The notes under the pieces are model-generated. The model was not told the origin of the DNA, did no database searches, and worked only from the letters and a program-made list of their open reading frames with translations. From Comamonadaceae bacterium G21597-S1 (GTDB lineage Bacteria > Pseudomonadota > Gammaproteobacteria > Burkholderiales > Burkholderiaceae_C), in the NCBI GenBank assembly GCA_027214345.1, contig JAPWHR010000006.1:295364-359363 (forward strand): 64,000 bases of DNA. Direction: 5' to 3'. Both the position numbers and the translations under genes were made by a program. Shown one piece after another: positions 25,274-33,885 of this stretch (within the stretch, counting starts at the first letter, position 1; each line of letters starts with the position of its first letter).

Positions 25274-26587
25274 GTGAACCAGCTCCAGTTGTTCCTTCCC
25301 TGCGCCGCCGGCGTCGAGGACTATCTCGCCGTCGAGGCGGCGCGCATCACCGGCCAGGACGTGTTGCAGGTGCACAAGTGGCGCGCCGGTGTGCTGCTGC
25401 AGGGCTCGTGGCGCGATGCCATGCTGCTGAACCTGCACAGCCGGCTGGCGCAACGGGTGCTGGTGCAGCTGCACCACGCGATGTACCGCAACGAGCAGGA
25501 CCTCTACCGCATCGCCGGCGACGTGGCCTGGGAGATCTGGTTCACGCCGCGCGAATCGATGAAGGTCGAGGTCACGGCCCAGCACAGCCCGCTGACCAGC
25601 CTGAACTTCGCCGCGCTCAAGATCAAGGACGCGGTCTGCGACCGTTTCCGTGCCCGGTGCGGCGGCGTGCGTCCCGATGTCGACACCCGCTGGCCGGACA
25701 TCCGCATCTACACCCATCTCACGACCGATACCGTGTCGTTGTACATTGACACTTCGGGCGAGGCCTTGTTCAAGCGCGGCTGGCGCGAGGACAAGGGTGA
25801 TGCTCCGCTGAAGGAGACCCTGGCCGCGGCCATGCTGGCCGCCAGCGGCTGGAGCGACACCCCGCACCTGCCGCTGTACGACCCCTGTTGTGGCAGCGGC
25901 ACGATCGCCATCGAGGCGGCGCAGATGGCCTGCAACATCGCGCCGGGCGCGTTGCGGCGGTTTGCGTTCGAGAAGATGCTGCCGTTCCAGCCCCATGTGT
26001 GGGATGTGATGCGCGAGAGCGCGCGCCAGGCGCAGCGCATGCCGGCGCCGGGTGAGCCGCCGACCATCTTCGGCAGCGATGTCTCGCACCGCATGGTCGA
26101 CTTCGCGCAGCGCAATGCGCGGCGTGCCGGCGTGGCCGAGGCCATCGAGTTTCGCGGCGGCGACGCCTTGCAGCGCATGCCGCCCTGCGAGGCGCCCGCG
26201 GTGATGATGGTCAACCCGCCGTATGGCGAGCGGATCGCCACCGCCGGTTTCGCCGGCGCCCATGCGCAGCGCCACGCCGGCCGCGACCCGCGCGAGGCCT
26301 GGGACGAGCCTGCGCCGGCGTCCGCGCGCAGCCCGCGCGAACAGGCCCATACCGAGGATGGCGGCGACTTCTTCGTTCAACTCGCCGCCCACTGGAAGAA
26401 ACATTTCGCCGGCTGGACCGTCTGGATGCTGACGCCGGACCTGAAATTGCCCGGCACCATGCGCCTGAAGGCCGGCCGGCGGGTGCCGATGTGGAACGGT
26501 CCGATCGAATGCCGCATGTTCCGTTTCGACATGGTGCAGGGCTCGGCCCGTTCGGGCAGGACAGCCGGGCCTTCGGCCGACGCATGA
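25274..26587 (+). CDS. 23S rRNA (guanine-N2)-methyltransferase, RlmL N-terminal-domain type
   Basis: A 437-residue SAM-dependent methyltransferase. The N-terminus (about 1–160) has a THUMP-containing RNA-binding region (FTPRESMKVEVTAQHSPLTS); the C-terminal Rossmann domain has DPCCGSGTIAIEAA for SAM binding and the catalytic NPPYGERI typical of N2-guanine methyltransferases. It corresponds to the RlmL half of E. coli RlmKL, which makes m2G2445 in 23S rRNA; the RlmK half is absent. An insertion rich in Arg/Ala/Glu lies at about residues 320–360. It starts with GTG and overlaps the next gene by four bases. Confidence 0.9.
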   Translation: MNQLQLFLPCAAGVEDYLAVEAARITGQDVLQVHKWRAGVLLQGSWRDAMLLNLHSRLAQRVLVQLHHAMYRNEQDLYRIAGDVAWEIWFTPRESMKVEVTAQHSPLTSLNFAALKIKDAVCDRFRARCGGVRPDVDTRWPDIRIYTHLTTDTVSLYIDTSGEALFKRGWREDKGDAPLKETLAAAMLAASGWSDTPHLPLYDPCCGSGTIAIEAAQMACNIAPGALRRFAFEKMLPFQPHVWDVMRESARQAQRMPAPGEPPTIFGSDVSHRMVDFAQRNARRAGVAEAIEFRGGDALQRMPPCEAPAVMMVNPPYGERIATAGFAGAHAQRHAGRDPREAWDEPAPASARSPREQAHTEDGGDFFVQLAAHWKKHFAGWTVWMLTPDLKLPGTMRLKAGRRVPMWNGPIECRMFRFDMVQGSARSGRTAGPSADA

Positions 26588-27027
26588 CGGCCGGCGCGCC
26601 ACCCGCGCCCGTGGTGGTGATCGACACCAACATCGTGCTGGACCTGTTGCTGTTCGCCGACGCGTCAACCGCCGAATTACAGGCCGCGCTGCGGTCGAGC
26701 CGATGCACCTGGCTGGCGACCGCCGCGATGCGCGAGGAGTTGCGGCGGGTGCTGGCCTATCCGGCGCTGGTGACGCCGATGGCGGCACGCGGGTGCAATC
26801 CCGATGTGGTGCTGGCGGGTTTCGACAAGGCCACCATGGTGTGTCCGGTGCCGCCCACCTGCCCGATCCGCTGCAGCGATCCCGACGACCAGGGCTTCAT
26901 CGACCTGGCGGTGGCGCACCGGGCGATGCTGCTGAGCAAGGACAAGGCCGTGCTGCGGCTGCGCCGCCGGCTAGCGCCGCTGGCGGTGCCGGTGCAGGCC
27001 CGGTTCAGCCCGTCGCGCCCAGCGTGA
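26584..27027 (+). CDS. PIN-domain protein (putative ribonuclease, toxin-like)
   Basis: A 147-residue PIN domain. The acidic residues expected for the metal site are present: VVIDTNIVLDLLL, the glutamate in AAMREELRRVL, and CSDPDDQGFIDLAVAHRA, followed by LLSKDKAVLRL. PIN proteins are often VapC toxins, but no antitoxin gene is adjacent and the gene overlaps the rRNA methyltransferase (ATGA), so an RNA-processing role linked to that gene is as likely. It converges with, and overlaps by 23 bases, the FMN-binding glutamate synthase-like gene. Confidence 0.85.
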   Translation: MTAGAPPAPVVVIDTNIVLDLLLFADASTAELQAALRSSRCTWLATAAMREELRRVLAYPALVTPMAARGCNPDVVLAGFDKATMVCPVPPTCPIRCSDPDDQGFIDLAVAHRAMLLSKDKAVLRLRRRLAPLAVPVQARFSPSRPA

Positions 27028-28675
27028 AACTCTCGGCCCGTGCCTGCGGCCACGACTGGCGGTAGATCAGCGGCAGGCCCGACAGGTCGGACTGCAGCAA
27101 GGCGCCGTCGTGCATCTGGGCCAGCACGCCCTGCGCCAGTGACCGGACCGTGCCGTCGGACATGCGGCGCACGATATGGTGGGCGGTGAGTCCGCTCGGA
27201 TGCGCCAGCCCCGCGGCCTGCACCATCTCCTGGAGCGCGTGCATCGTCATGGCGTGGTAGTTGAACACCCGCCGCGCCTTGTCGCCGACGACCAGCGACT
27301 GCTGGCGCAACGGGTCCTGGGTGGTCACGCCGGTGGGGCAGTTGCCGGTGTGACAGGTCTGCGCCTGCACGCAGCCCAGCGCGAACATGAAGCCGCGTGC
27401 GCTGTTGCACCAGTCCGCGCCCAGCGCCATCATGCGCGCGATGTCGAATGCGCTGATCACCTTGCCGGCGCAGCCGATGCGGATGCGCTCGCGCAGTCCG
27501 GTACCGCGCAAGGTGTTGTGCACCAGTTGCAGGCCCTCCTGCAGCGGCGAGCCGACATGGTTGGTGAACTCGACCGGCGCCGCACCGGTGCCGCCTTCGG
27601 CGCCGTCGACCACGATGAAGTCCGGCGTGATGCCGGTCTGCAGCATGGCCTTGACGATGGCGAACCATTCCCAGGGATGGCCGATGCACAGCTTGAACCC
27701 GGTGGGCTTGCCGCCCGAGAGCGTGCGCAGCTGTGCGATGAATTCCAGCAGCCCGATCGGCGTCGAGAACGCCTGGTGGGCCGACGGCGAGATGCAATCG
27801 ACTCCCACCGGGATGCCGCGCGCGGCGGAGATCTCCGGCGTGACCTTGGGGCCCGGCAACACGCCGCCATGGCCCGGCTTGGCCCCCTGGCTGAGCTTGA
27901 GCTCGATCATCTTGACCTGCGGATCGGCCGCGTTGGCCGCGAACCGGTCCGCGTTGAAGCTGCCATCGTCGTTGCGGCAGCCGAAATAGCCGGAACCGAT
28001 CTCCCAGATCAGGTCGCCGCCATGGCGTCGGTGATGGACCGAGATCGACCCCTCGCCGGTGTCGTGCGCGAACCCGCCCATCTGCGCGCCGGCGTTCAGC
28101 GCCAGGATGGCATTGGCGCTGAGCGAGCCGAAACTCATCGCCGAGATGTTGAACACGCTGGCATGGTAGGGCTGCCGGCACAGTCCGGAGCCGGCGTCGC
28201 GGCCGGCGGCCTGTTCCGGCGTGCCGCCGATCCAGACCCGGAAATCCGGCGATGCGATCGTGGTGGGCGCCATCGCATGGTTGATCCATTCGTACCCTTC
28301 GGCGCGCACGTCGAGCAGGGTGCCGAAGGGGCGCTTGTCCGACTCGCCCTTGGCCCGCTGGTACACCAGCGAGCGCTGGGCGCGCGAGAACGGCGTGGCC
28401 TCGTTGTCGCTTTCCAGGAAATACTGGCGCAACTCCGGCCGCACGAATTCGAGCATGTAGCGGATGTGGCCGATGATGGGGTAGTTGCGCAGGATGGAGC
28501 GCTTCGACTGGGCCAGGTCGTAGATGCCCAGCGCCACCAGCGGCAGCAGCAGCACCAGCATCACGCCACCCGCGCCCCGCAGCGGCAGGGTGATCAGGCT
28601 GACCAGCAGCGCCAGCACGCACAGGCCGAAGACGGTGTAGCGGACCGGGAAGAGTTCGTTGAGCTTGTGCAGCAT
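27005..28675 (-). CDS. FMN-binding glutamate synthase family protein
   Basis: A 556-residue protein related to the FMN/Fe-S domain of glutamate synthase but lacking the glutaminase part. Two N-terminal hydrophobic segments (about residues 14–50) suggest membrane attachment. The TIM-barrel contains FNISAMSFGSLSANAILALN, GHGGVLPGPKVTPEI, FIVVDGAEGGTGAAP and a cysteine cluster in GCVQAQTCHTGNCPTG that would hold an iron-sulfur cluster. Family members of this length occur in many Proteobacteria; their electron donor and product are not established. The start at 28675 is the ATG just before the first membrane segment. Confidence 0.9.
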   Translation of the reverse strand: MLHKLNELFPVRYTVFGLCVLALLVSLITLPLRGAGGVMLVLLLPLVALGIYDLAQSKRSILRNYPIIGHIRYMLEFVRPELRQYFLESDNEATPFSRAQRSLVYQRAKGESDKRPFGTLLDVRAEGYEWINHAMAPTTIASPDFRVWIGGTPEQAAGRDAGSGLCRQPYHASVFNISAMSFGSLSANAILALNAGAQMGGFAHDTGEGSISVHHRRHGGDLIWEIGSGYFGCRNDDGSFNADRFAANAADPQVKMIELKLSQGAKPGHGGVLPGPKVTPEISAARGIPVGVDCISPSAHQAFSTPIGLLEFIAQLRTLSGGKPTGFKLCIGHPWEWFAIVKAMLQTGITPDFIVVDGAEGGTGAAPVEFTNHVGSPLQEGLQLVHNTLRGTGLRERIRIGCAGKVISAFDIARMMALGADWCNSARGFMFALGCVQAQTCHTGNCPTGVTTQDPLRQQSLVVGDKARRVFNYHAMTMHALQEMVQAAGLAHPSGLTAHHIVRRMSDGTVRSLAQGVLAQMHDGALLQSDLSGLPLIYRQSWPQARAESFTLGATG

Positions 28676-28792
28676 GATGGGGCGGCCGTGTCGGCGCGGG
28701 GCGTGGAAGGTGGCTGGCAGACTGTGATCTTCGCATGCCGGCAGCGGCGACCGGATTCGCCTTTGCGGCAAGCAGCCGGGCGCGGCGCCGAT

Positions 28793-29677
28793 TCACAATG
28801 CCGCGGGGATCGCGGCGGCCAGGTGGTCGAACACCGCCCGTATGCGCGCGCTGGTGCGAATTTCCCGGTGCACGGCCAGCCACATCGGAATGGCCGGGAT
28901 CTTGAGCCGAGGCAGGATGGCCACGATCGCGTCGTCGGTGCGCGCCACGTAGTCGGAGACGAAACCGATGCCGATGCCCGCGCGCACCGCCTCCCAGTAC
29001 GCGATCAGGTCGTCGGTGCGCAACACGAACTGCTCGGGACCGACGGGATGGCCCATGGCGGCGAAGCCCCGGATGATGGCGTCGTCACGGTCGTTCCCGA
29101 TCAGTGCATGGTCGAGCAGGTCGCGCGGGTGTTGCGGGGTCCCGTGGTGGCTCAGGTAGTCGCGGTGCGCATAGACACCCAGCGTCACCTTGCCGATGCG
29201 CCGGGCCACCAGCGTCGCCTGGTCGGGCTGCACCATGCGCAGCGCGATATCCGCCTCGCGGCGCAGCAGGTTGCTCACGCCATTGCTCACCACCAGCTCG
29301 ACCTGGATGTCGGGTTGCGCGACGCGCATGCGGGCCAGGATCGGCGGCAGCAGCAGGCAGGCCACCGGCTGGCTGGCCGCCAGCCGCACCGTTCCGCGGA
29401 TGCGGCTCTGCGACTGCGACACCGTGCGTGCGAGTTGCAGCGCACTGGACTCCATCTGCCGCGCCGCGTCCGCCAGGCGCAGCGCCGTGTCCGTCGGCAA
29501 CAGCCCGCGGCCGGTGCGCTCGAACAGGTCCACACCCAGTTGCGCCTCGAGTTCGGCAATATGGCGTCCGATGGTCGGTTGGCTGGTGCCCAGCATCCGG
29601 GATGCGCCCAGCAGGCTGCCACAGTCGAGCGCGGCGAGAAACGAGCGCGCGAGGCTCCAGTCGAAATCGTGTTTCAT
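28793..29677 (-). CDS. LysR-family transcriptional regulator, divergent from the hydratase gene
   Basis: A 294-residue LTTR: helix-turn-helix WSLARSFLAALDCGSLLGAS and QPTIGRHIAELEAQLG, then LFERTGRGLLPTDTA and the effector domain. It is transcribed away from the hydratase and FAD oxidoreductase genes; the 178-base gap carries a palindrome of suitable size. By position it probably regulates those two genes in response to their substrate. Confidence 0.9.
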   Translation of the reverse strand: MKHDFDWSLARSFLAALDCGSLLGASRMLGTSQPTIGRHIAELEAQLGVDLFERTGRGLLPTDTALRLADAARQMESSALQLARTVSQSQSRIRGTVRLAASQPVACLLLPPILARMRVAQPDIQVELVVSNGVSNLLRREADIALRMVQPDQATLVARRIGKVTLGVYAHRDYLSHHGTPQHPRDLLDHALIGNDRDDAIIRGFAAMGHPVGPEQFVLRTDDLIAYWEAVRAGIGIGFVSDYVARTDDAIVAILPRLKIPAIPMWLAVHREIRTSARIRAVFDHLAAAIPAAL

Positions 29678-29720
29678 CGCGCCGGCCCGGGGCCGGGTTC
29701 GTGCCGCATGTCGCATCCTT

Positions 29721-29740
29721 CCCGTACATCGTATGTCGGG
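29721..29740. promoter_or_regulatory. Candidate LysR operator
   Basis: CCCGTACAT and ATGTCGGG form a near-perfect dyad around CGT, 44 bases upstream of the LysR start and about 115 bases upstream of the divergent hydratase. A -10-like TAACAT (29794–29799) follows in the direction of the hydratase. Confidence 0.4.
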
Positions 29741-29808
29741 ATTGTGGTGGAGCGGACCGGTTCGCACAACGGTGCCCGCCGGCGCTTGTTCGGTAACATG
29801 GGCTTGTT

Positions 29809-29830
29809 GGTCGGCCGCTCAGGGCCGACC
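29809..29830 (+). promoter_or_regulatory. Hairpin in the 5' leader of the hydratase gene
   Basis: GGTCGGCC-N6-GGCCGACC is a perfect 8-bp stem 25 bases upstream of the hydratase ATG. There is no T-run, so it is not a normal terminator; it may affect translation or be a second operator. Confidence 0.3.
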
Positions 29831-29855
29831 CTGAAGGCCGGACACCGGGAATGCC

Positions 29856-30653
29856 ATGACCCCTGCGGAACTGCTCGCCCACTACGACAACGGACAACCC
29901 TGGAGCCCGTCGCCCGCTGGCGCGGCGACGCCGGACGTCGCGCAGGCCTACCAGCAGGCGCTGGCCGTGCGCCGCAGGCGGCTCGATCGCGGCGAATTGC
30001 CGCAGGGTTTCAAGATCGGCTTCACGAACCGCGGTATCTGGCAGCGCTACAACGTGTTCGCGCCGATCTGGGGCACGGTCTGGAACACCACGCTGGTGTT
30101 CTGCGAAGGCGAGGGAGAAGTCGCGTTGCAGCACGTGTGCCAGCCGCGCATCGGGCCGGAAACGGTGTTCGGCATGCGGGCACGGCCCGAACCCGACGCG
30201 ACACTGGACGACCTGTTCGATGCGATCGAATGGATGGCGCCGGGCTTCGAGATCGTGCAGTCGCACCTGCCGGACTGGAAGTTCGCCGCACCCGATGCGA
30301 TCCGCGACGGGGCCCTGCACGCACGGCTGCTGGTCGGACGGCGCATCGCGGTGCGTGATGTGGCCGGCGACGCGCAGCAGCTCGACGCCGTGCTGGCGCG
30401 CACCGGCGTCGTGTTGCACCGCGACGGCCAGGAGGTCGAGCGCGGCGTGGGCGCCAACGTGCTGGACAGCCCGTTGCGTGCGCTGCACCATTTCCTGGCC
30501 GAGTTGCGCCGGTGCCCGGACGCTCCCGACCTGCTGCCGGCCGACGTGGTCACCACCGGCACCTGGACCGATGCCTGGCCGGTCGCGGTCGGCCAGAGCT
30601 GGCGCGCCGACTTCGACCAGCCGCTGACGCCGCTGCAGGTCCGGTTCCGCTGA
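29856..30653 (+). CDS. 2-keto-4-pentenoate hydratase / fumarylacetoacetase-superfamily protein
   Basis: A 265-residue member of the MhpD/HpaH-like hydratase family, which adds water to 2-hydroxypenta-2,4-dienoate-type products of aromatic ring cleavage or decarboxylates related oxo acids. Visible family features are the lysine-containing GFKIGFTNRGIW (about residues 50–61), the acidic segment IEWMAPGFEIVQSHLPDWKF, and VVTTGTWTDAWPV near the C-terminus. No ring-cleavage dioxygenase is nearby; instead an FAD oxidoreductase follows 35 bases downstream. The true substrate is open. Confidence 0.8.
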   Translation: MTPAELLAHYDNGQPWSPSPAGAATPDVAQAYQQALAVRRRRLDRGELPQGFKIGFTNRGIWQRYNVFAPIWGTVWNTTLVFCEGEGEVALQHVCQPRIGPETVFGMRARPEPDATLDDLFDAIEWMAPGFEIVQSHLPDWKFAAPDAIRDGALHARLLVGRRIAVRDVAGDAQQLDAVLARTGVVLHRDGQEVERGVGANVLDSPLRALHHFLAELRRCPDAPDLLPADVVTTGTWTDAWPVAVGQSWRADFDQPLTPLQVRFR

Positions 30654-30688
30654 ACCGGCAGCCGCCACCACGGGACGGGAGCGACCCC

Positions 30689-31864
30689 ATGCCGCGTTTC
30701 GATGTCGTCATCGTCGGTGGTGCTGTCATCGGCAGCGCCGCCGCCTGTTTCCTGTCGGCGCATCCCGGCTTCCGGGGCTCGGTGCTGGTGCTCGAGCCCG
30801 ACCCGACCTACACCTGGTGCGCGACCACCCGCTCCCTGGCCTCGGTCCGGCACCAGTTCTCGACGCCCGGCAACATCCGCATGTCGCAGTTCGCGACCGA
30901 GTTCATCCGCCACATCGGCGAGCACCTGGCGGTGGACGGCGAGACGCCGGACGTCGGCTTCCGCGAGGCCGGCTACCTGTTCCTGGCCGGCCCGCAGGGG
31001 CTGGCGACGCTGCAGTCCAACCATGCCGTGCAGCGCGATTGCGGCGTCGACGTGGCCCTGCTCGCGCCCGACGCATTGGCACGGCGGTTCCCGTGGCTGC
31101 GTGTCGATGACCTGGCCGGCGCCAGCCTGGGCCTGTCCGGCGAAGGCTGGCTCGATGCGCACAGCCTGATGCAGGCGTTCCGGCGCAAGGCACAGGCGCA
31201 AGGCGTGGTCTACCGTGTGGCGCGGGCCGTGGCGCTGGAGCGCTCCGGCCATGCGGTGGTGGCAGTGCGACTGTCGGACGGCAGCCGTGTCGCCTGTGGC
31301 ACCGTCATCAACGCCGCCGGCACCGGCGCGGCCGCGCTGGCGCGTTTCGCCGGCATCGTGCTGCCGGTGCAGTCTCGCAAGCGCTGCGTGTTCCCGTTCC
31401 ACAGCCCCGAGCCGGCGCCACGATGCCCACTGGTGATCGATACCAACGGCGTCTACTTCCGGCCCGAAGGCACGGGTTTCCTGTGTGGTGTGGCCTTGCC
31501 CGAAGACCAGGACCCGGAGTGTTTCGATTTCGAGGTCCAGCACGAACTGTTCGATGACGTGCTCTGGCCGGCGCTGGCGCACCGGGTGCCGGGTTTCGAG
31601 GCGGCACGGGTCGGCAAGCCCTGGGCCGGGCACTACGACGTCAACACGCTGGATCACAACCTGATCCTGGGCGCCCATCCGGACGTGGACAACCTGCTGT
31701 TCGCCAACGGCTTCAGCGGCCACGGCCTGCAGCAGTCGCCGGCGGTCGGCCGTGCCCTGGCCGAACTGGTCGTGGCCCGCCGGTTCGAGACGCTGGACCT
31801 GTCGGCGTTCGGCTGGCAGCGGGTGCTGGAGGGTCGGCCGATGCGCGAGATCAACGTCGTGTGA
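30689..31864 (+). CDS. FAD-dependent oxidoreductase (DAO family)
   Basis: A 391-residue flavoprotein. The dinucleotide-binding motif is VVIVGGAVIGSAAACF at residues 6–21. The remainder fits the D-amino-acid/glycine/sarcosine oxidase and FOXRED1-like group: SLASVRHQFSTPGN, GTVINAAGTGAA and the C-terminal LLFANGFSGHGLQQSPAVG, which closes the FAD site. It probably oxidises an amine or 2-hydroxy acid. It follows the hydratase gene and may share its message. It ends 2 bases before an 83-bp tandem repeat. Confidence 0.85.
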   Translation: MPRFDVVIVGGAVIGSAAACFLSAHPGFRGSVLVLEPDPTYTWCATTRSLASVRHQFSTPGNIRMSQFATEFIRHIGEHLAVDGETPDVGFREAGYLFLAGPQGLATLQSNHAVQRDCGVDVALLAPDALARRFPWLRVDDLAGASLGLSGEGWLDAHSLMQAFRRKAQAQGVVYRVARAVALERSGHAVVAVRLSDGSRVACGTVINAAGTGAAALARFAGIVLPVQSRKRCVFPFHSPEPAPRCPLVIDTNGVYFRPEGTGFLCGVALPEDQDPECFDFEVQHELFDDVLWPALAHRVPGFEAARVGKPWAGHYDVNTLDHNLILGAHPDVDNLLFANGFSGHGLQQSPAVGRALAELVVARRFETLDLSAFGWQRVLEGRPMREINVV

Positions 31865-31866
31865 AT

Positions 31867-32147
31867 GTGGCCCCCACGGTCGCGCACTGCGTGTCGCTCC
31901 CTGCCCCCCGAGGGGGCGATGTTCCCCTTGGGGCGGCCCGGCGGGGAACGTGGCCCCCACGGTCGCGCACTGCGTGTCGCTCCCTGCCCCCCGAGGGGGC
32001 GATGTTCCCCTTGGGGCGGCCCGGCGGGGAACGTGGCCCCCACGGTCGCGCACTGCGTGTCGCTCCCTGCCCCCCGAGGGGGCGATGTTCCCCTTGGGGC
32101 GGCCCGGCGGGGAACGTGGCCCCCACGGTCGCGCACTGCGTGTCGCT
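31867..32147. repeat. Tandem repeat, 83-bp unit, 3.4 copies
   Basis: Three identical 83-bp units (starting 31867, 31950, 32033) and a 32-base partial fourth (32116–32147). Each unit contains self-complementary parts, such as CCCCC-GA-GGGGG and TTCCCC-TT-GGGG. It fills the whole gap between two convergent genes and stops at the stop codon of the GIY-YIG gene. The identity of the copies implies recent expansion. The hairpins may act as a terminator for both genes. Confidence 0.95.
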
Positions 32148-32567
32148 TCAGCCCTGCCAGACGCCGTAGCCGGCTTCGCGCAGTGCGATGCCGAGTTCGA
32201 CCTCCATGTCGCGTGCAGCCTCGTAGGGCATGGGGTTGTACATCGCGTACAGGCCGGGCAGCAGGCGCAGGCCGAAGCGCCGTACATAGCTGTTGGACTG
32301 GATACCGGCCTTGTGCTTGTCGAAGCGCAGATCCGGGTCCAGGCCGGTCATGCCGACATAGACGAAGGGTTTGCCCAGCTGGTAATCCGGGTTGGCGCGG
32401 CGAAAACGTGCGATGTTCCAGACTGCGTCGTCGAGCTCGACCACGTAGACATGGTGGTGCTGCCTGCGCACCGCGCGTTTCTTCGGGGCAGTCGTCTTCG
32501 TCGACGGCGTCGTGGCTCCGCATCGTCCGGCCGCCACGCGGGGCCGGCCGGCGTCGCCCGTGGTCAT
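32148..32567 (-). CDS. GIY-YIG-like protein
   Basis: A 139-residue protein. After a basic, disordered N-terminus (about 30 residues), HHVYVVELDDA and KPFVYVGMTGLDPDLRFDKH match the two halves of a GIY-YIG nuclease core, including the following arginine and histidine; the classic second GIY-YIG tyrosines are partly preserved. Whether it cuts DNA is unknown; similar short proteins are common in Betaproteobacteria without known role. It overlaps the pncC stop by four bases, so it is translated with pncC. The tandem repeat begins right after its stop. Confidence 0.75.
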   Translation of the reverse strand: MTTGDAGRPRVAAGRCGATTPSTKTTAPKKRAVRRQHHHVYVVELDDAVWNIARFRRANPDYQLGKPFVYVGMTGLDPDLRFDKHKAGIQSNSYVRRFGLRLLPGLYAMYNPMPYEAARDMEVELGIALREAGYGVWQG

Positions 32568-33076
32568 GCGGTGTCCGGTTTGGGGTGCGCTGGCAGCCGT
32601 GCCAGCAGGCCTGCCAGGGCATGTTCGACCGTGGCCGCACGCACCGCCGCGCGGTCGCCGTCGAAGCGCCGCATCTCGGTGTGCACCACCCCGTCGACAT
32701 TCCAGCCGAACCAGACCGTGCCCACCGGCTTGGCGGCCGTGCCGCCGGTCGGCCCGGCGACCCCGGTCACGGCCACCGCGGCCCGGACCGGCGCCTTTTG
32801 CAACGCACCCAGCACCATGGCCCGCGCAACCGACGCGCTGACCGCGCCGTCGCGGGTGATCAGGGCCGCGTCGACGCCGAGCAATTCGGTCTTGGCCTGG
32901 TTCGAATAGGTCACGAAGCCACGTTCGAACCAGTTGCTTGAACCGCTCAGATCGGTGCAGGCGCCGGCGATCAATCCGCCGGTGCAGCTCTCGGCCGTCG
33001 CCATCATCCAGCCGCGTGCCATCAGTGCGGTGGCCAGGTCGCGGCACAGGTTCGCCGTATGAGTTCGTCGTTGCAT
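32564..33076 (-). CDS. pncC: Nicotinamide-nucleotide amidase (CinA C-terminal domain)
   Basis: Deamidates NMN to nicotinic acid mononucleotide in NAD recycling. The 170-residue single-domain protein has the hallmark TAESCTGGLIAGACTDLSGS with the catalytic serine near residue 30, then FVTYSNQAKTELLGV and AVTGVAGPTGG. It lacks the N-terminal competence-damage domain, as is normal for PncC. It sits 20 bases downstream of pgpA on the same strand, a usual pairing, and its stop overlaps the GIY-YIG gene. Confidence 0.95.
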   Translation of the reverse strand: MQRRTHTANLCRDLATALMARGWMMATAESCTGGLIAGACTDLSGSSNWFERGFVTYSNQAKTELLGVDAALITRDGAVSASVARAMVLGALQKAPVRAAVAVTGVAGPTGGTAAKPVGTVWFGWNVDGVVHTEMRRFDGDRAAVRAATVEHALAGLLARLPAHPKPDTA

Positions 33077-33096
33077 CGGCTTGCTGTCTCCCGGGT

Positions 33097-33666
33097 CTAC
33101 CACCAGCGCCAGGCGGCGATCACCAGCAAGGTGCAGAACGCCGCCACCAGGTCGTCGAGCATGATGCCCAGGCCGGCCTTGCGCCAGGCCGACGGGTCGG
33201 TTGCGGGATCCACGCCATGGAACAGCCGATCGGCCCAGCCCACCGGTCCCGGCTTGGCGGCATCGAATACGCGGAACAACACGAAGGCCACGAGCTGGGC
33301 GACGAAACCGGCCGGCATCACCAGCCACAACACCAGCCAGAATGCCGCGACCTCGTCCCAGACGATGCTGCCCGGATCGAGCACCCGCATATGGCGTGCA
33401 CACACGCTGCAGGCCCACCAGCCGAGCGGAAACGACAGCAGCACCGTCCAACCCAGCTGCGCCGGCGTCAGCCATTGCTGCAGCGCCAGGAACGCGATCC
33501 AGGCCCAGGCCGTGCCGACGGTGCCGGGCGCCCAGCGGCTCAGGCCCGAGCCCAGGCCCAGCGCGATCGCATGGGCCGGATGGGCCAGCAGGAAGGACAC
33601 CCCGGGGCGGGAGATGGGCGCCGCACCCTGCGCGGAGGGTTGTGCATGCAGGTCGGAATCAGGCAT
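33097..33666 (-). CDS. pgpA: Phosphatidylglycerophosphatase A
   Basis: Removes the phosphate from phosphatidylglycerol phosphate in phospholipid synthesis at the inner membrane. The 189-residue protein has about four hydrophobic segments and family motifs GLGSGLSRWAPGTVGT, IVWDEVAAFW, FRVFDAAKPGPVGWAD and GIMLDDLVAA, with the acidic residues used for magnesium. The N-terminal 25 residues are variable. thiL, which often precedes pgpA, is about 4 kb away here (37.5–38.5 kb). Confidence 0.95.
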   Translation of the reverse strand: MPDSDLHAQPSAQGAAPISRPGVSFLLAHPAHAIALGLGSGLSRWAPGTVGTAWAWIAFLALQQWLTPAQLGWTVLLSFPLGWWACSVCARHMRVLDPGSIVWDEVAAFWLVLWLVMPAGFVAQLVAFVLFRVFDAAKPGPVGWADRLFHGVDPATDPSAWRKAGLGIMLDDLVAAFCTLLVIAAWRWW

Positions 33667-33885
33667 CGGATCGATTATGGTGGACAGTGGCCGCAACCAT
33701 GCAGGCGCCGCCGATGGCAGGTATGCTCGCAGGTCGGCGTGCCCGCGGCTCGGGCCGCGTTCGCGCCGGTACCGGCCTCGTGCGTGGTGCCCGGATGGGC
33801 GGCTGTTGTCATGGCGGCTGCGCAGCGCGCGTATCCCGGCAACGGCAGGTGATGTTCGATTCCCCCATAACCGGAGACAACAAGC

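Noticed and set aside
27176..30358. A 1,060-codon open frame on the plus strand
   Set aside because: It runs antisense to the glutamate-synthase-like and LysR genes, is low-complexity Arg/Ala/Gly, and has no recognisable domain. Long spurious frames are expected at this GC content.
31867..32147. The 83-bp repeat as a CRISPR array
   Set aside because: Units are directly adjacent with no spacers, and no cas gene is present.
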